Notes: generated by a model from the sequence alone, not told the origin. DNA of 64,000 bases from Sphingobacterium sp. BN32 (GCF_030503615.1 NZ_CP129963.1:2666001-2730000); one strand, 5' to 3'; shown: positions 8,991 through 18,865, counted from the first letter of the stretch. Program-made: numbers and translations.

Positions 8991-10652
8991 ATGATCAATT
9001 TAAAACCGTTATTCATCGGCTTAGCCATGCTTTCAGGCATTTCGGTATCACAAGCGCAACTGATGAAAGCAAAAGAGATTTACACTAAGGCAGATTCACT
9101 GCGCGGGGAACTTACTCCTCTCCGCACCTGCTATGACATCAAATATTATCACTTGGATGTGAAAGTGGATATAGATAAGAAGTTTATCTCCGGCAGCAAT
9201 CTATTCAAGTTTGCAGCAGTAGATCGCTTCAATAAACTACAATTTGATTTATTCGACAATCTATCTGTCGACAAAGTGGAGTATCGCGGCAAGTCCCTTC
9301 CTTTTACCCGGGAATACAACGCAGTTTTTGTAACCTTTCCAGATTATATCGAAAAAGGAAAGTTAGACTCCTTTACTGTTCATTATTCCGGCAACCCGAT
9401 TCAGGCTACTCGAGCGCCATGGGATGGGGGTTTTGATTGGAAAAAAGATAGTCAGGGCAAGCCTTGGGTAGCGACCGCTTGCCAGGGTCTTGGAGCAAGC
9501 GTATGGTGGCCAAACAAGGATCATCAATCGGATGAGGTGGATGGTATGTTAATCTCCGTAGCCGTTCCTAATGGGCTGATGAATGTATCAAACGGTAGGT
9601 TAGTGAAAACCGAGAAGATGAAGGGCGGATATACCAAGTATCATTGGAAAGTAGACAATCCGATCAACAATTATAATATCGCTTTAAATATTGCTGACTA
9701 CGCACATTTTCAAGAAACATACGCTGGTGAGAAAGGCGCGCTGTCAATAGACTATTATGTGCTTCAAGAAAACAAGGATAAGATAGCGCATTTGAAAAAG
9801 AATGCAAATGAGACGTTGAAAGCTTTTGAACATTGGTTTGGTCCTTATCCATTCTATGAGGATGGCTATAAACTAGTAGAAACTGCACATTTAGGAATGG
9901 AGCATCAGAGTGCCATCGCCTATGGCAACAAATACAAAAACGGCTATTTGGGAAATGATGGATCGCGTTCGGGATGGGGTTTAAAATGGGATTTCATTAT
10001 TGTTCATGAGTCTGGACATGAGTGGTTTGGAAACAACATAACGGCCAAGGATTTGGGCGATATGTGGATACATGAAAGCTTTACAAATTATTCTGAAGCG
10101 CTTTTTATCGACTATTTTTACGGCAAGGAAGCCAGCCAGGCCTATGTGAATGGAAACCGTCGCGGCATTCAAAATGATATACCGCTTCAAGGCCCATACA
10201 ACGTTAATAAAGAAGGTTCGGGCGATATGTACAACAAGGGTGGAGTACTGCATAACATGATCCGCACGATGATAGATGACGATGAAAAATGGCGTTCTTT
10301 ATTGCGCGGTATAAATGCGAAATTCTACCATCAGACGGTCGATTATCAGGACATTCTAAACTATATGAACGAACAAAGTGGAATCGATTTGACCCGAGTC
10401 TTCGAACAGTATGTGCAACGCAAGAGCATACCTACCTTAGAGATCATTGAAAACAGTCCTGGAGTATTCATGATACGTTGGATATCGGAAGTCGACAACT
10501 TCGACATGCCGGTTCATATTTTTGATAAAGACGGTAAACGCCAATTGATAAAACCGACCACTAAGTTTAAGGTGATGCATCTAGACGGACTCACAAAAGA
10601 AAATATTGAGGTTGACAGCTTTAACTATTACATTGGTGTATCCATACAATAA
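8991..10652 (+). CDS. Secreted M1-family metallopeptidase
   Basis: A 553-residue zinc aminopeptidase-like protein. An N-terminal signal peptide (hydrophobic to about residue 20, cleavage after SVSQAQ-like sequence) sends it to the periplasm or beyond. The zinc site is complete: HESGHEWF (HExxH) with the third ligand Glu 18 residues later in WIHESFTNY. The exopeptidase GxMEN motif appears as LGMEHQS, a variant of the usual form. It is shorter than full M1 enzymes because it stops after the short domain that follows the catalytic one. It lies 27 bp after polX but has no functional link to it. Confidence 0.88.
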   Translation: MINLKPLFIGLAMLSGISVSQAQLMKAKEIYTKADSLRGELTPLRTCYDIKYYHLDVKVDIDKKFISGSNLFKFAAVDRFNKLQFDLFDNLSVDKVEYRGKSLPFTREYNAVFVTFPDYIEKGKLDSFTVHYSGNPIQATRAPWDGGFDWKKDSQGKPWVATACQGLGASVWWPNKDHQSDEVDGMLISVAVPNGLMNVSNGRLVKTEKMKGGYTKYHWKVDNPINNYNIALNIADYAHFQETYAGEKGALSIDYYVLQENKDKIAHLKKNANETLKAFEHWFGPYPFYEDGYKLVETAHLGMEHQSAIAYGNKYKNGYLGNDGSRSGWGLKWDFIIVHESGHEWFGNNITAKDLGDMWIHESFTNYSEALFIDYFYGKEASQAYVNGNRRGIQNDIPLQGPYNVNKEGSGDMYNKGGVLHNMIRTMIDDDEKWRSLLRGINAKFYHQTVDYQDILNYMNEQSGIDLTRVFEQYVQRKSIPTLEIIENSPGVFMIRWISEVDNFDMPVHIFDKDGKRQLIKPTTKFKVMHLDGLTKENIEVDSFNYYIGVSIQ

Positions 10653-10762
10653 AAAAACCACCTGAGACGTTATTTCTACCAGATTGTAAATCATTGTTAA
10701 ATGGCTTAGTTAAAAGATGATTTTTCTAAAGGAGTAATTATTTAAAAACCATTTTTTTTCAT

Positions 10763-10770
10763 TAGGTTTG
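10763..10770 (+). promoter_or_regulatory. -7 box (TAGGTTTG) of the mre operon
   Basis: Matches TAnnTTTG, 32 nt upstream of the mreB ATG. The 150-bp gap before mreB is otherwise AT-rich with no other recognisable signal. Confidence 0.5.
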
Positions 10771-10802
10771 CATAAAATTTTTAATTATACTTTCACATAT
10801 AA

Positions 10803-11825
10803 ATGGGGCTTTTTAATTGGTTTACGCAAGAAGTTGCAATAGACTTGGGTACAGCTAACACCCTAATCATTCACAATGATAAAGTAGTAGTTGATGAACC
10901 TTCGATTGTTGCCTTCGACCGCACGACAAACAAAGTGATTGCGATTGGTCGTCAGGCTATGCAGATGGAGGGGAAAACTCACGATAATATAAAAACAGTG
11001 AGACCATTACGTGATGGTGTTATAGCAGATTTTACAGCTGCTGAGCACTTGATTCGTGGGATGGTTAAACTAGTAAACAATGGAAAGAGTTGGTTCTTCC
11101 CATCGTTACGCATGGTAGTTTGTATACCTTCCGGTATTACAGAAGTTGAGAAACGCGCTGTTCGTGACTCTGCTGAGATTGCAGGAGCAAAAGAGGTTTA
11201 CTTGATCCACGAACCTATGGCTGCTGCTGTTGGTATCGGGATTGATGTGGAAGAGCCTGTAGGAAACATGATCATCGATATTGGTGGTGGTACTACAGAA
11301 ATTGCAGTTATTGCTTTATCCGGTATTGTATGCGATCAATCTATCCGTGTTGCCGGAGACAACTTCGACTCTGATATCGTTCAATACATTCGCCGTCAGC
11401 ATAACATCATGATTGGAGACCGCACAGCGGAAAAAATCAAGATTGAAGTTGGTGCTGCCCTTCCTGAACTTACTGACCCACCTGAGGATTTCGCTGTTCA
11501 AGGTCGTGACCTGATGACCGGTATTCCTAAACAGATCACTGTTTCATATACTGAGATTGCACACTGTTTAGATAAATCAATTTCTAAGATTGAAGAAGCT
11601 ATCCTTAAAGCATTAGAGATTACTCCTCCGGAACTATCCGCAGATATTTACCAAACCGGTATCTACTTAACGGGTGGTGGTGCTTTATTAAGAGGATTAG
11701 ACAAGCGTATCCAAGCAAAAACTAAGTTACCGGTACACGTTGCAGAAGATCCACTTCGTGCCGTAGTAAGAGGTACAGGTATTGCGTTGAAAAATATAGG
11801 ACGCTTCAAGTTCTTAATGCAGTAA
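10803..11825 (+). CDS. mreB: Rod-shape-determining actin homologue MreB
   Basis: A 340-residue bacterial actin that forms membrane-bound filaments guiding lateral wall synthesis. Actin-fold nucleotide motifs are present: phosphate-1 VAIDLGTANTLI near residue 12, phosphate-2 MIIDIGGGTTEIAVIAL near residue 160, and the adenosine-binding YLTGGGALLRGLDKRI near residue 290. The N-terminal MGLFNWFTQ is the usual amphipathic membrane anchor. It is the first gene of an mreB-mreC-mreD-pbp2-rodA operon, which implies a rod-shaped cell. Confidence 0.97.
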   Translation: MGLFNWFTQEVAIDLGTANTLIIHNDKVVVDEPSIVAFDRTTNKVIAIGRQAMQMEGKTHDNIKTVRPLRDGVIADFTAAEHLIRGMVKLVNNGKSWFFPSLRMVVCIPSGITEVEKRAVRDSAEIAGAKEVYLIHEPMAAAVGIGIDVEEPVGNMIIDIGGGTTEIAVIALSGIVCDQSIRVAGDNFDSDIVQYIRRQHNIMIGDRTAEKIKIEVGAALPELTDPPEDFAVQGRDLMTGIPKQITVSYTEIAHCLDKSISKIEEAILKALEITPPELSADIYQTGIYLTGGGALLRGLDKRIQAKTKLPVHVAEDPLRAVVRGTGIALKNIGRFKFLMQ

Positions 11826-11853
11826 TAATAAACTGAGATATATTTATTCGTTG

Positions 11854-11888
11854 CGCGATATAATGTTCTTGTTAAACGTTATATCGCG
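11854..11888 (+). repeat. Strong hairpin between mreB and mreC
   Basis: Fourteen paired positions (one T-G wobble) between CGCGATATAATGTT at 11854-11867 and AACGTTATATCGCG at 11875-11888, with a 7-nt loop. No T tract follows, so it is not a standard terminator. It fits an mRNA processing or stabilising element that sets the mreB:mreC ratio. Confidence 0.7.
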
Positions 11889-11910
11889 TAGCTATTAAAA
11901 GACAACAAGA

Positions 11911-12747
11911 ATGAAAAACCTTTGGCTTTTCTTGGTTAGATACAATGCCTTCTTCTGGTTTGTACTCTTCTTTACTGTTGCTTTAATCTTGGTTGTTCAA
12001 AATAATCGCTATCAACGTTCGTCTTTTGTAAACTCTTCGAATGTCGTTGTGGGGTCTTTCTACGACAAGTTAAACTCCTGGAAGAGCTATTTGGCATTGG
12101 ATGAAGCGAACAAGAATTTAGCACAGGAGAACGCATTATTACGTCAGCAACTACAGAACTACATCTTAAAGGACACTGTCGATTCCATTTCATTACAAGA
12201 TTCTATTGAAGAAAACCGTTATCAATTTGTAATGGGTGAAGTCGTGAACAACAGTATCCATCAAAAGAGTAATTTCATTACGATCAATAAGGGAGCACTC
12301 GATGGTGTTCAGAAAGGCCTGGGTGTTATTACATCGAACGGTGTGGTCGGTATTGTATTAAATGTATCACCACATTTTAGCACTATACAATCCCTATTGC
12401 ATCCAGACACGCGTATTTCAGTGACATTAGACACGACCAATGTGTTTGGTGCCTTAGTGTGGGGAAATAATGTAGATCCAAAGTATGCGATGGTAAAGGA
12501 TATCCCGAACCACGTAAAAGTTCAAAAGGGACAAAAGATCTACACATCAGGTTTCTCTTTATTCCCTAAAGGGATTGAGATTGGCACGGTCGAGGAGACC
12601 GGTATACAATCTGGTGAAAGCTTTTTAGATGTGCGAATTAAATTAAGAACGAACTTCAGCAATCTCAACCATGTTTATGTGGTGAAGGATCTGCTGGAAA
12701 ATGAAAAGAATCAGTTAGAGGAGCTGACGGAAGACAACAATGGGTAA
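11911..12747 (+). CDS. mreC: Rod-shape-determining protein MreC
   Basis: A 278-residue bitopic inner-membrane protein that links MreB to the periplasmic elongasome. One N-terminal membrane segment (FFWFVLFFTVALILVV) is followed by a coiled coil around residues 65-90 and a beta-rich periplasmic domain (INKGALDGVQKGLGVIT to LDVRIKLRTNF). Its last 8 bases overlap mreD. An 85-bp gap with a strong hairpin separates it from mreB. Confidence 0.94.
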   Translation: MKNLWLFLVRYNAFFWFVLFFTVALILVVQNNRYQRSSFVNSSNVVVGSFYDKLNSWKSYLALDEANKNLAQENALLRQQLQNYILKDTVDSISLQDSIEENRYQFVMGEVVNNSIHQKSNFITINKGALDGVQKGLGVITSNGVVGIVLNVSPHFSTIQSLLHPDTRISVTLDTTNVFGALVWGNNVDPKYAMVKDIPNHVKVQKGQKIYTSGFSLFPKGIEIGTVEETGIQSGESFLDVRIKLRTNFSNLNHVYVVKDLLENEKNQLEELTEDNNG

Positions 12748-13267
12748 AGTGTTTATATTCAATATCGTTCGTTTCATTGTATTGATTGCAATGCAGGTTG
12801 TTCTGTTCAAGAACATTGGATATTATAATCTTGCAACGCCATTTCCTTATATTCTTATTATCTTTTTGTTACCAATCGGTACTCCTAATTTTATCTTATA
12901 TCTGATTGCATTTCTGACCGGATTAACGGTCGATGCCTTTTATGACTCCATAGGGGTGCATGCGGCGGCTTCAGTTGCTTTAGTGTGGTTCAGAACATTC
13001 TTCTTTAACATTACCCTAGATGTCGATGTTCAGGGCTCCTTTGAGACCCCATCATTGGGCATAATGGGAAATAAGTGGTTTTTTTCTTATATTTCCATAG
13101 GTACTTTAATTCATCACATCGTATTGTTGCACGTGGAATATTTCAGTTTTAACAACTACCTGAGTACTTTATTCAGCATTTTGTTAAGTTCTTTATTCAC
13201 CATTTTGCTGATCATCCTGATGAGTTTATTGTTCTACAAAAGGAAATCGCGCTTATTAGGTAATTAA
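12740..13267 (+). CDS. mreD: Rod-shape-determining protein MreD
   Basis: A 175-residue polytopic membrane protein of the elongasome. Five to six hydrophobic segments are visible (for example FNIVRFIVLIAMQVVLF and FPYILIIFLLPIGTPNFIL). The sequence is weakly conserved in general, so the call rests on length, hydropathy and its place between mreC (8-bp overlap) and pbp2. Confidence 0.9.
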   Translation: MGKVFIFNIVRFIVLIAMQVVLFKNIGYYNLATPFPYILIIFLLPIGTPNFILYLIAFLTGLTVDAFYDSIGVHAAASVALVWFRTFFFNITLDVDVQGSFETPSLGIMGNKWFFSYISIGTLIHHIVLLHVEYFSFNNYLSTLFSILLSSLFTILLIILMSLLFYKRKSRLLGN

Positions 13268-13290
13268 CATTTGTTACGGTCATTTCATTC

Positions 13291-15282
13291 ATGAATAATA
13301 GTTTCTTTAACCGTAAATTCGTCATTCAAGGAATCTTCATAACCATTGCATTGGTTATAGTCGCAAGGCTCTTCTATCTGCAAATTATCGACGACCGGTA
13401 TCTGCTATCGGCTAACAATAACGTGATGCGGAAGGTCATTGTATACCCTGCTCGTGGTGTTATTTTAGATCGCGACGGACAGGTCCTTGTTCAAAACGAG
13501 CCGGTATATGATATCATGGTAACTCCGAGAGAGGTCAAGGATATCGACACCCTATTGCTTTGCAATCTTTTAAATATCGATACAGCCGATTTCAATACAC
13601 GCATGAAGAAAGCAAAGGCGCATTCACCCTATCGCGCTTCGCAGTTTATGAAACAGGTCAGCTCGATAACCTTCGCCAAGTTTCAGGAACATCTATATAA
13701 GTTCAGAGGATTCTATTACCAAAACCGTACGGTTAGAAGCTATCCAGACAGTATTGCTGCGCAGTTCCTCGGGTACATCCAAGAGGTCAACGAGCGCGAT
13801 ATCGAAAAATCAGATGGCTTTTACCGCCCTGGAGACTATATCGGAGCTTCCGGTGTAGAAAGAGCCTACGAGGATCTTTTGCGTGGCAAACGCGGCGTAA
13901 AGAACCAAATGGTCGATGCATTGAACAGACCGAAGGGAAGCTTTATGGAAGGAAAATACGATACGGTCGCTGTTACAGGCGATGGGCTAGTATCATCCTT
14001 AGATAAAGACCTGCAAGTATTAGCAGAGAAAATGATGAAGAACAAGCTGGGATCGGTCGTAGCTATTGAGCCTTCAACGGGCGAAATCTTGACCTTCGTC
14101 AGTAGTCCTTCCTACAACCCGAACATGATGGTCGGTCGCGACTTGGGCAATAACTATATGAAGTTGCTCAACGACGAGACGAAGCCTATGTTTATCCGTC
14201 CGATACAGGCCTCCTACCCTCCAGGCTCTGTGTTTAAAGTTGTCGCCGCACTGACCGGACAACAAGCAGGTGTCATCAATGAGCAGTCGGTTTTTTATTG
14301 TCCTGGTGGTTATCGCTATGGAGGTGGTCGCGCGATAATGCGCTGTACCCACGTCGATGGTGCTACAGGATTGGTGAAATCCATCAAAATGTCCTGTAAC
14401 ACATACTACGGTTATGTTTATGCCAAGATGATTGATTCCAGAGGGATGAGTGGACCGAAAGCATATGACCTTTGGCGTGATGCGCTAGGTAAGTTTGGCT
14501 TAGGTCATCGCTTAGGAATTGACCTCCCAGGAGAAAAACCCGGACTGGTTCCTACTTCAGACTTTTATACAAAGCGCTATGGCAACGGGTCTTGGCGTTC
14601 AGGATATAACATCTCCCTGTCCATCGGACAAGGTGAGCTAGGTATTACGCCGTTGCAAATGGCGAATATTATGGCAATTGTTGCCAACCGAGGATTCTAT
14701 TATCGTCCGCACTTGATTAAAGGAATCGGAGAGAAAAAGATCATCAAAGAAGAGTTTACTGAAAAGATATTTGCTGGTGTTGATGCCAAGTATTACGAAC
14801 CGGTGATCGAAGGTATGAGCCAGGCAGTCAATCAGGGCGGTACAGGTGCAGCCTCACGTATTCCGGGGATAGAGATGTGCGGAAAGACAGGAACAGTACA
14901 GAACCCGCACGGTGAAAACCATGCTGTATTCTTTGCTTTTGCCCCTCGTCATAATCCGAAGATCGCTATCGCTGTTTTCGTGGAAAATGCGGGCTATGGT
15001 GGTACTTGGGCGGCTCCGATCGCATCGATGCTCGTTGAGAAGTACTTAAAAGATACCATCACCCTGCCGAAGTATATCCAAGACCGCGTTTATAATGCTA
15101 ATCTTCTTCCGAAGCCAAAGAAACCGAAGGAAACGGAAGTGAAAAAAGACAGCACGAAAAACCCGAAGGATAGCACAAAAAATAAAACGACAGCACCCTT
15201 AAAATCTGCAGCACGAGATCCGAAAAAAGAACAGGGCGCAGTATTAGTACATCATAGCCAAGTGAGAAGAACACATGAATAG
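13291..15282 (+). CDS. mrdA: Penicillin-binding protein 2 (elongasome transpeptidase)
   Basis: Class B PBP of 663 residues that cross-links lateral-wall peptidoglycan with RodA. An N-terminal membrane helix (FVIQGIFITIALVIVARLF) precedes the dimerisation domain. The transpeptidase motifs are complete: SxxK as PGSVFK near residue 312, SxN as SCN near residue 369, and KTGT in CGKTGTVQN near residue 530. The last 50-60 residues form a Lys/Pro/Thr-rich low-complexity tail. The gene overlaps rodA by 8 bp, as usual for this pair. Confidence 0.95.
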   Translation: MNNSFFNRKFVIQGIFITIALVIVARLFYLQIIDDRYLLSANNNVMRKVIVYPARGVILDRDGQVLVQNEPVYDIMVTPREVKDIDTLLLCNLLNIDTADFNTRMKKAKAHSPYRASQFMKQVSSITFAKFQEHLYKFRGFYYQNRTVRSYPDSIAAQFLGYIQEVNERDIEKSDGFYRPGDYIGASGVERAYEDLLRGKRGVKNQMVDALNRPKGSFMEGKYDTVAVTGDGLVSSLDKDLQVLAEKMMKNKLGSVVAIEPSTGEILTFVSSPSYNPNMMVGRDLGNNYMKLLNDETKPMFIRPIQASYPPGSVFKVVAALTGQQAGVINEQSVFYCPGGYRYGGGRAIMRCTHVDGATGLVKSIKMSCNTYYGYVYAKMIDSRGMSGPKAYDLWRDALGKFGLGHRLGIDLPGEKPGLVPTSDFYTKRYGNGSWRSGYNISLSIGQGELGITPLQMANIMAIVANRGFYYRPHLIKGIGEKKIIKEEFTEKIFAGVDAKYYEPVIEGMSQAVNQGGTGAASRIPGIEMCGKTGTVQNPHGENHAVFFAFAPRHNPKIAIAVFVENAGYGGTWAAPIASMLVEKYLKDTITLPKYIQDRVYNANLLPKPKKPKETEVKKDSTKNPKDSTKNKTTAPLKSAARDPKKEQGAVLVHHSQVRRTHE

Positions 15283-16549
15283 CCTTCAAGAAAAAAGTTT
15301 TTTCGGACGAATTGACTGGATAACCATCTTATTATGGTTCACCTTATGTCTTATTGGATGGTTTAACATTCATGCTGCGGTCTACGACCCTGAGAATCCT
15401 GGGCTTTTCAACCTGGCAACGAACTATGGCAAGCAGTCGATCTATATCTTTACGGCATTGATCATCGGGATCTGTATCCTTATTATCGATTCCCGCTTCT
15501 TTATGTCCTCTGCACCGATAATCTATTTTATTGTTGTATTGCTCTTAATTGCCGTATTGGTAGTTGGAAGAAACGTCGGAGGTAATCAAGCTTGGATTCC
15601 ATTGGGAAGCTTCCGTCTTCAGCCCTCGGAGTTTGGAAAACTCGCCACCTGTTTAACGCTGGCCTATTATCTCAGCAATCAGACTAATAAAAATCCAAAT
15701 TTAAAAACCCTATTCGTTGGGGCATGTATTGTCTTATTTCCCGTGGCTTTAGTTATGCTACAGCCCGATACCGGTTCTGCACTAGCATTCTTCTCGCTAA
15801 CCTTTGTATTCTATCGTGAAGGTTATTTGAGCACGGGATTCTTGATTATTGGAGGTTTAGCAATCTTCTTGTTCGTGATGGCGCTGTTGATCAACCAATG
15901 GATCATCATTGGATGCATTGCTTTAATCTGTGGTTTCTTTGCCTTTACCATGCGGAAAAAGCGCAAGAATGTCATCAACATGGCTATCCTATTTGCAGCT
16001 TCATCGGTCTACGTATTATGTGTTGACTTCGCCTACGAGAAAATCTTACAGCCTCACCAAAGAAATCGTATCGATATCGTCTTAGGAAAAATCGACGATC
16101 CAAGAGGTCAGGGTTATAACTTAAATCAATCGAAAATCGCAATTGGATCCGGACAGTTATTCGGAAAAGGATACCTTCAGGGCACTCAAACAAAATACAA
16201 CTTCGTACCGGAACAAAGTACCGACTTTATTTTCTGTACCATCGGTGAGGAATGGGGATTCGTCGGGTCCGTCGTATTGATAGCCATTTACTTGACCTTG
16301 CTGCTGCGCATTGTAAATATCGCCGAACGACAGCGAACGGCCTTCGCCAGGATCTACGCCTATGGCGTGGCCTCCATCCTATTCTTCCACTTCTTTATCA
16401 ATATCGGCATGACCATAGGGATAGTGCCGGTGATCGGGATTCCATTGCCTTTCATTAGCTATGGAGGTTCCTCGTTATGGTCATTTACAATCTTATTGTT
16501 TATTCTATTGCGATTCGATTCCTCAAGAAAAGGAACCGTCGGGATCTAG
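15275..16549 (+). CDS. rodA: Rod-shape-determining SEDS glycosyltransferase RodA
   Basis: A 424-residue polytopic SEDS protein that polymerises glycan strands in the elongasome. About ten membrane segments are visible. SEDS signatures include LGSFRLQPSEFGK, LQPDTGSAL and the C-terminal IGIPLPFISYGGSSL. An insertion around residues 185-260 has a basic loop (MRKKRKN). It is the last gene of the rod operon. Its stop codon overlaps the stop codon of the convergent nucleoside phosphorylase in one CTAG. Confidence 0.95.
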   Translation: MNSLQEKSFFGRIDWITILLWFTLCLIGWFNIHAAVYDPENPGLFNLATNYGKQSIYIFTALIIGICILIIDSRFFMSSAPIIYFIVVLLLIAVLVVGRNVGGNQAWIPLGSFRLQPSEFGKLATCLTLAYYLSNQTNKNPNLKTLFVGACIVLFPVALVMLQPDTGSALAFFSLTFVFYREGYLSTGFLIIGGLAIFLFVMALLINQWIIIGCIALICGFFAFTMRKKRKNVINMAILFAASSVYVLCVDFAYEKILQPHQRNRIDIVLGKIDDPRGQGYNLNQSKIAIGSGQLFGKGYLQGTQTKYNFVPEQSTDFIFCTIGEEWGFVGSVVLIAIYLTLLLRIVNIAERQRTAFARIYAYGVASILFFHFFINIGMTIGIVPVIGIPLPFISYGGSSLWSFTILLFILLRFDSSRKGTVGI

Positions 16550-17400
16550 ATACGATCTAGTACCATCTTGATTGCTTTGTCGATAATCTCCTGCGGATTT
16601 TCACAGAATGCCTCTTGAACCCGACTCGCCAAAATAGCATTGATCGAAATCGCATGATGCCCGAGCATATTGCTCAGCGCATAGATTCCCGCTGTTTCCA
16701 TCTCCAGATTGGTGATCTTTCTTTGGCCGACGGTAAACTGATTCGCGTGCTTAATTAATTGTGGATAGGAATTGTTTGTTCTTAAAGAACGGCCCTGAGG
16801 GCCATAGAAGCCCGGCGCCGTCATCGTGACACCCTTAGGCATATCAAATGCGAATTTCGCTAAGAGCTTCTCCGAAGCATGTCCTATGTAAGGTTTAAAC
16901 GTGAGGTCTTCGAAACTAGCAATAACCGCCTTTTGAATATCCGTTTCAGTTTCGGTATAGGGCTTCTTATAATACTGCATCAGGGTGTCAAAACCAATGG
17001 CATATTCACTGGCCAAAACTGTTCCAATGGCGATATTTCCTTGAATGGAACCAGAAGTCCCTATCCGGATAATATCTAAGGACTTGATCTCCTCCTTCAG
17101 CGTCTTGGTTTCAAAATCAATATTAACCAAAGCATCCAGTTCATTTAAAACGATATCGATATTATCTGTACCAATCCCTGTCGAGATTACCGTAATTCGC
17201 TTATCGCCAATAAAGCCTGTATGCGTAATGAATTCACGCTTACCTTTTCTAACTTCAATATTATCGAAATACTTAGATACTTCTGCAACACGATCAGGAT
17301 CTCCGACGAAGATAACCGTGTCTGCAATGTCCTCAGGTTTTAAATTAAGATGGTAGATGCTCCCATCCGCATTGATAATCAGTTCAGAATCGTTAATCAT
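16546..17400 (-). CDS. Nucleoside phosphorylase (uridine phosphorylase-like)
   Basis: A 284-residue PNP/UDP-phosphorylase family enzyme for nucleoside salvage. It shows GDPDRVAEVSKYF, IGTSGSIQ and the catalytic-site segment NLEMETAGIYALSNMLGHHA near residue 230. The LEMETAG motif fits the uridine/purine phosphorylase group, but base specificity cannot be read securely. It is the last gene of a three-gene minus-strand run in which neighbours overlap by 4 bp (ATGA-type coupling). Confidence 0.88.
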   Translation of the reverse strand: MINDSELIINADGSIYHLNLKPEDIADTVIFVGDPDRVAEVSKYFDNIEVRKGKREFITHTGFIGDKRITVISTGIGTDNIDIVLNELDALVNIDFETKTLKEEIKSLDIIRIGTSGSIQGNIAIGTVLASEYAIGFDTLMQYYKKPYTETETDIQKAVIASFEDLTFKPYIGHASEKLLAKFAFDMPKGVTMTAPGFYGPQGRSLRTNNSYPQLIKHANQFTVGQRKITNLEMETAGIYALSNMLGHHAISINAILASRVQEAFCENPQEIIDKAIKMVLDRI

Positions 17401-18014
17401 ATGGTCCGTAAATAGTCTACTTCAATCCCCTCGATGGTCTCGAATTTTCCGACCACCTCGTTTACCTGTAATTTACGCATTTCTACATGAATTGTACAGG
17501 ATGTATCAAAGTTTTGACTAAGTACCTTTAGGTCATATTCCTTCACGATTTTCATCACATCGTTCATCTGCAGATAATCAAAATGAACGGCATAGACGTC
17601 GTTTACTGTTCGCTCCACAACTTCTGCAACGTCTATTGCTTCCTGTGTCGCTGTTTTATAGGCATTGATCAAGCCCGGCACGCCTAAAAGCGTACCTCCA
17701 AAATAACGCACCACGACGACCAATACATTCGTGATATCCTGTGAAAGTAGCACATTTAATATCGGGCGTCCCGCCGTACCGGAAGGTTCGCCATCATCAT
17801 TGACACGGAAGATACTGCGATCGGGCGTAAGGCGATATGCCCAGCAATGATGTCGAGCTTTGGGATGCTCGGCTTTCAATTGCGCAATAATCTCTTTTAA
17901 TTTATTCTCATCCCGGAAAGGATAAGCGTAGGCGATAAATTTACTTCCTTTATCTCTAAAAATTCCGTCTGCGGGTTCCGCAATGGTTCTATAGGTATCG
18001 TCGAATAAACTCAC
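17397..18014 (-). CDS. YigZ/IMPACT-family protein
   Basis: A 205-residue protein with the N-terminal IMPACT (UPF0029) domain. The signature HHCWAYRLTPDRSIFRVNDDGEPSGTAGRPIL is visible in pieces across residues 55-85, followed by VVVVRYFGGTLLGVPGL. The C terminus resembles the ferredoxin-like DUF1949 domain. The exact biochemical role is unsettled; eukaryotic relatives affect translation control. It is translationally coupled (4-bp overlaps) to the transporter upstream and the phosphorylase downstream. Confidence 0.88.
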   Translation of the reverse strand: MSLFDDTYRTIAEPADGIFRDKGSKFIAYAYPFRDENKLKEIIAQLKAEHPKARHHCWAYRLTPDRSIFRVNDDGEPSGTAGRPILNVLLSQDITNVLVVVVRYFGGTLLGVPGLINAYKTATQEAIDVAEVVERTVNDVYAVHFDYLQMNDVMKIVKEYDLKVLSQNFDTSCTIHVEMRKLQVNEVVGKFETIEGIEVDYLRTI

Positions 18015-18865
18015 AGCAATGCTATTAATAATACGGATATGATCGCCAAAAGTACCCCAATTTTATTGTAATTGCTAAGTTTTTCTCGAAACAGCAGGAC
18101 TCCAACGAGTGCTCCAACCGAGATTACACCAATATTCATCGCTGTAAAAACTAAAGACGGATTCTCCGGCAATGCCTTATGCGCCTTCATATAAAAGACG
18201 ATGTTTCCAAAATTAAACAAACCCAGGACTGCACCATAGGCAACAGAACGAGCATCGAAAGGTTGTTTCTTTATAAATAAGAGATAACCTAAAAATAACA
18301 GGGCAAACGCCAATGCCAATACAAACACGATCCATAAGGACGACATGTAGGTAATGCCTGCTAATAAGGCAATCTGTTTGAAAAGAATATCGATAATTCC
18401 CATCCCTACGAAGACCATTAATGGAAATATCCAATAATTCCGCTCATTGCTCGTGTTCTGCTTATTCCACCCGATGGAGAATACGATGGCAAGCAAACCT
18501 ACCCCGATCCCGATCAGGTTTTTGGGAACTATCTTCTCACCCATAAACAGAAAAGCCGCCAGCAAGGGAATAAAAAGGGAAAGCCTTTGAGCAACCTCTG
18601 TTTTCACAATCCCACCAAATCGAATAGACATCGCGATACAAATAAAGATAGTAGGCAACAGCAAGCCAAGGGGTATATAAAGGTGCCATGGAAGCGAACT
18701 GTTCCAACCAATAAGCTCCGGTTTTAAAACGAAATAGGTCATCAACAGCGCGACCGGATAATTCCATACCAACAACTGAAGATAATTTATCCCCTTTTCG
18801 CGTGCAACCTTAATGATAACTGCAACAGTTACCGAACAAAAGACAGATATTAAAACATACAACAT
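18011..18865 (-). CDS. EamA/DMT-family membrane transporter
   Basis: A 284-residue protein with ten hydrophobic segments in two similar halves, the EamA (drug/metabolite transporter) arrangement. The second repeat ends in FTAMNIGVISVGALVGVLLFREKLS and GVLLAIISVLLIALL. The substrate is unknown. It is the first gene of the minus-strand run and is divergent from the aromatic operon across a 478-bp AT-rich gap that contains repeated ACGAAT-type motifs near both promoters. Confidence 0.82.
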   Translation of the reverse strand: MLYVLISVFCSVTVAVIIKVAREKGINYLQLLVWNYPVALLMTYFVLKPELIGWNSSLPWHLYIPLGLLLPTIFICIAMSIRFGGIVKTEVAQRLSLFIPLLAAFLFMGEKIVPKNLIGIGVGLLAIVFSIGWNKQNTSNERNYWIFPLMVFVGMGIIDILFKQIALLAGITYMSSLWIVFVLALAFALLFLGYLLFIKKQPFDARSVAYGAVLGLFNFGNIVFYMKAHKALPENPSLVFTAMNIGVISVGALVGVLLFREKLSNYNKIGVLLAIISVLLIALL

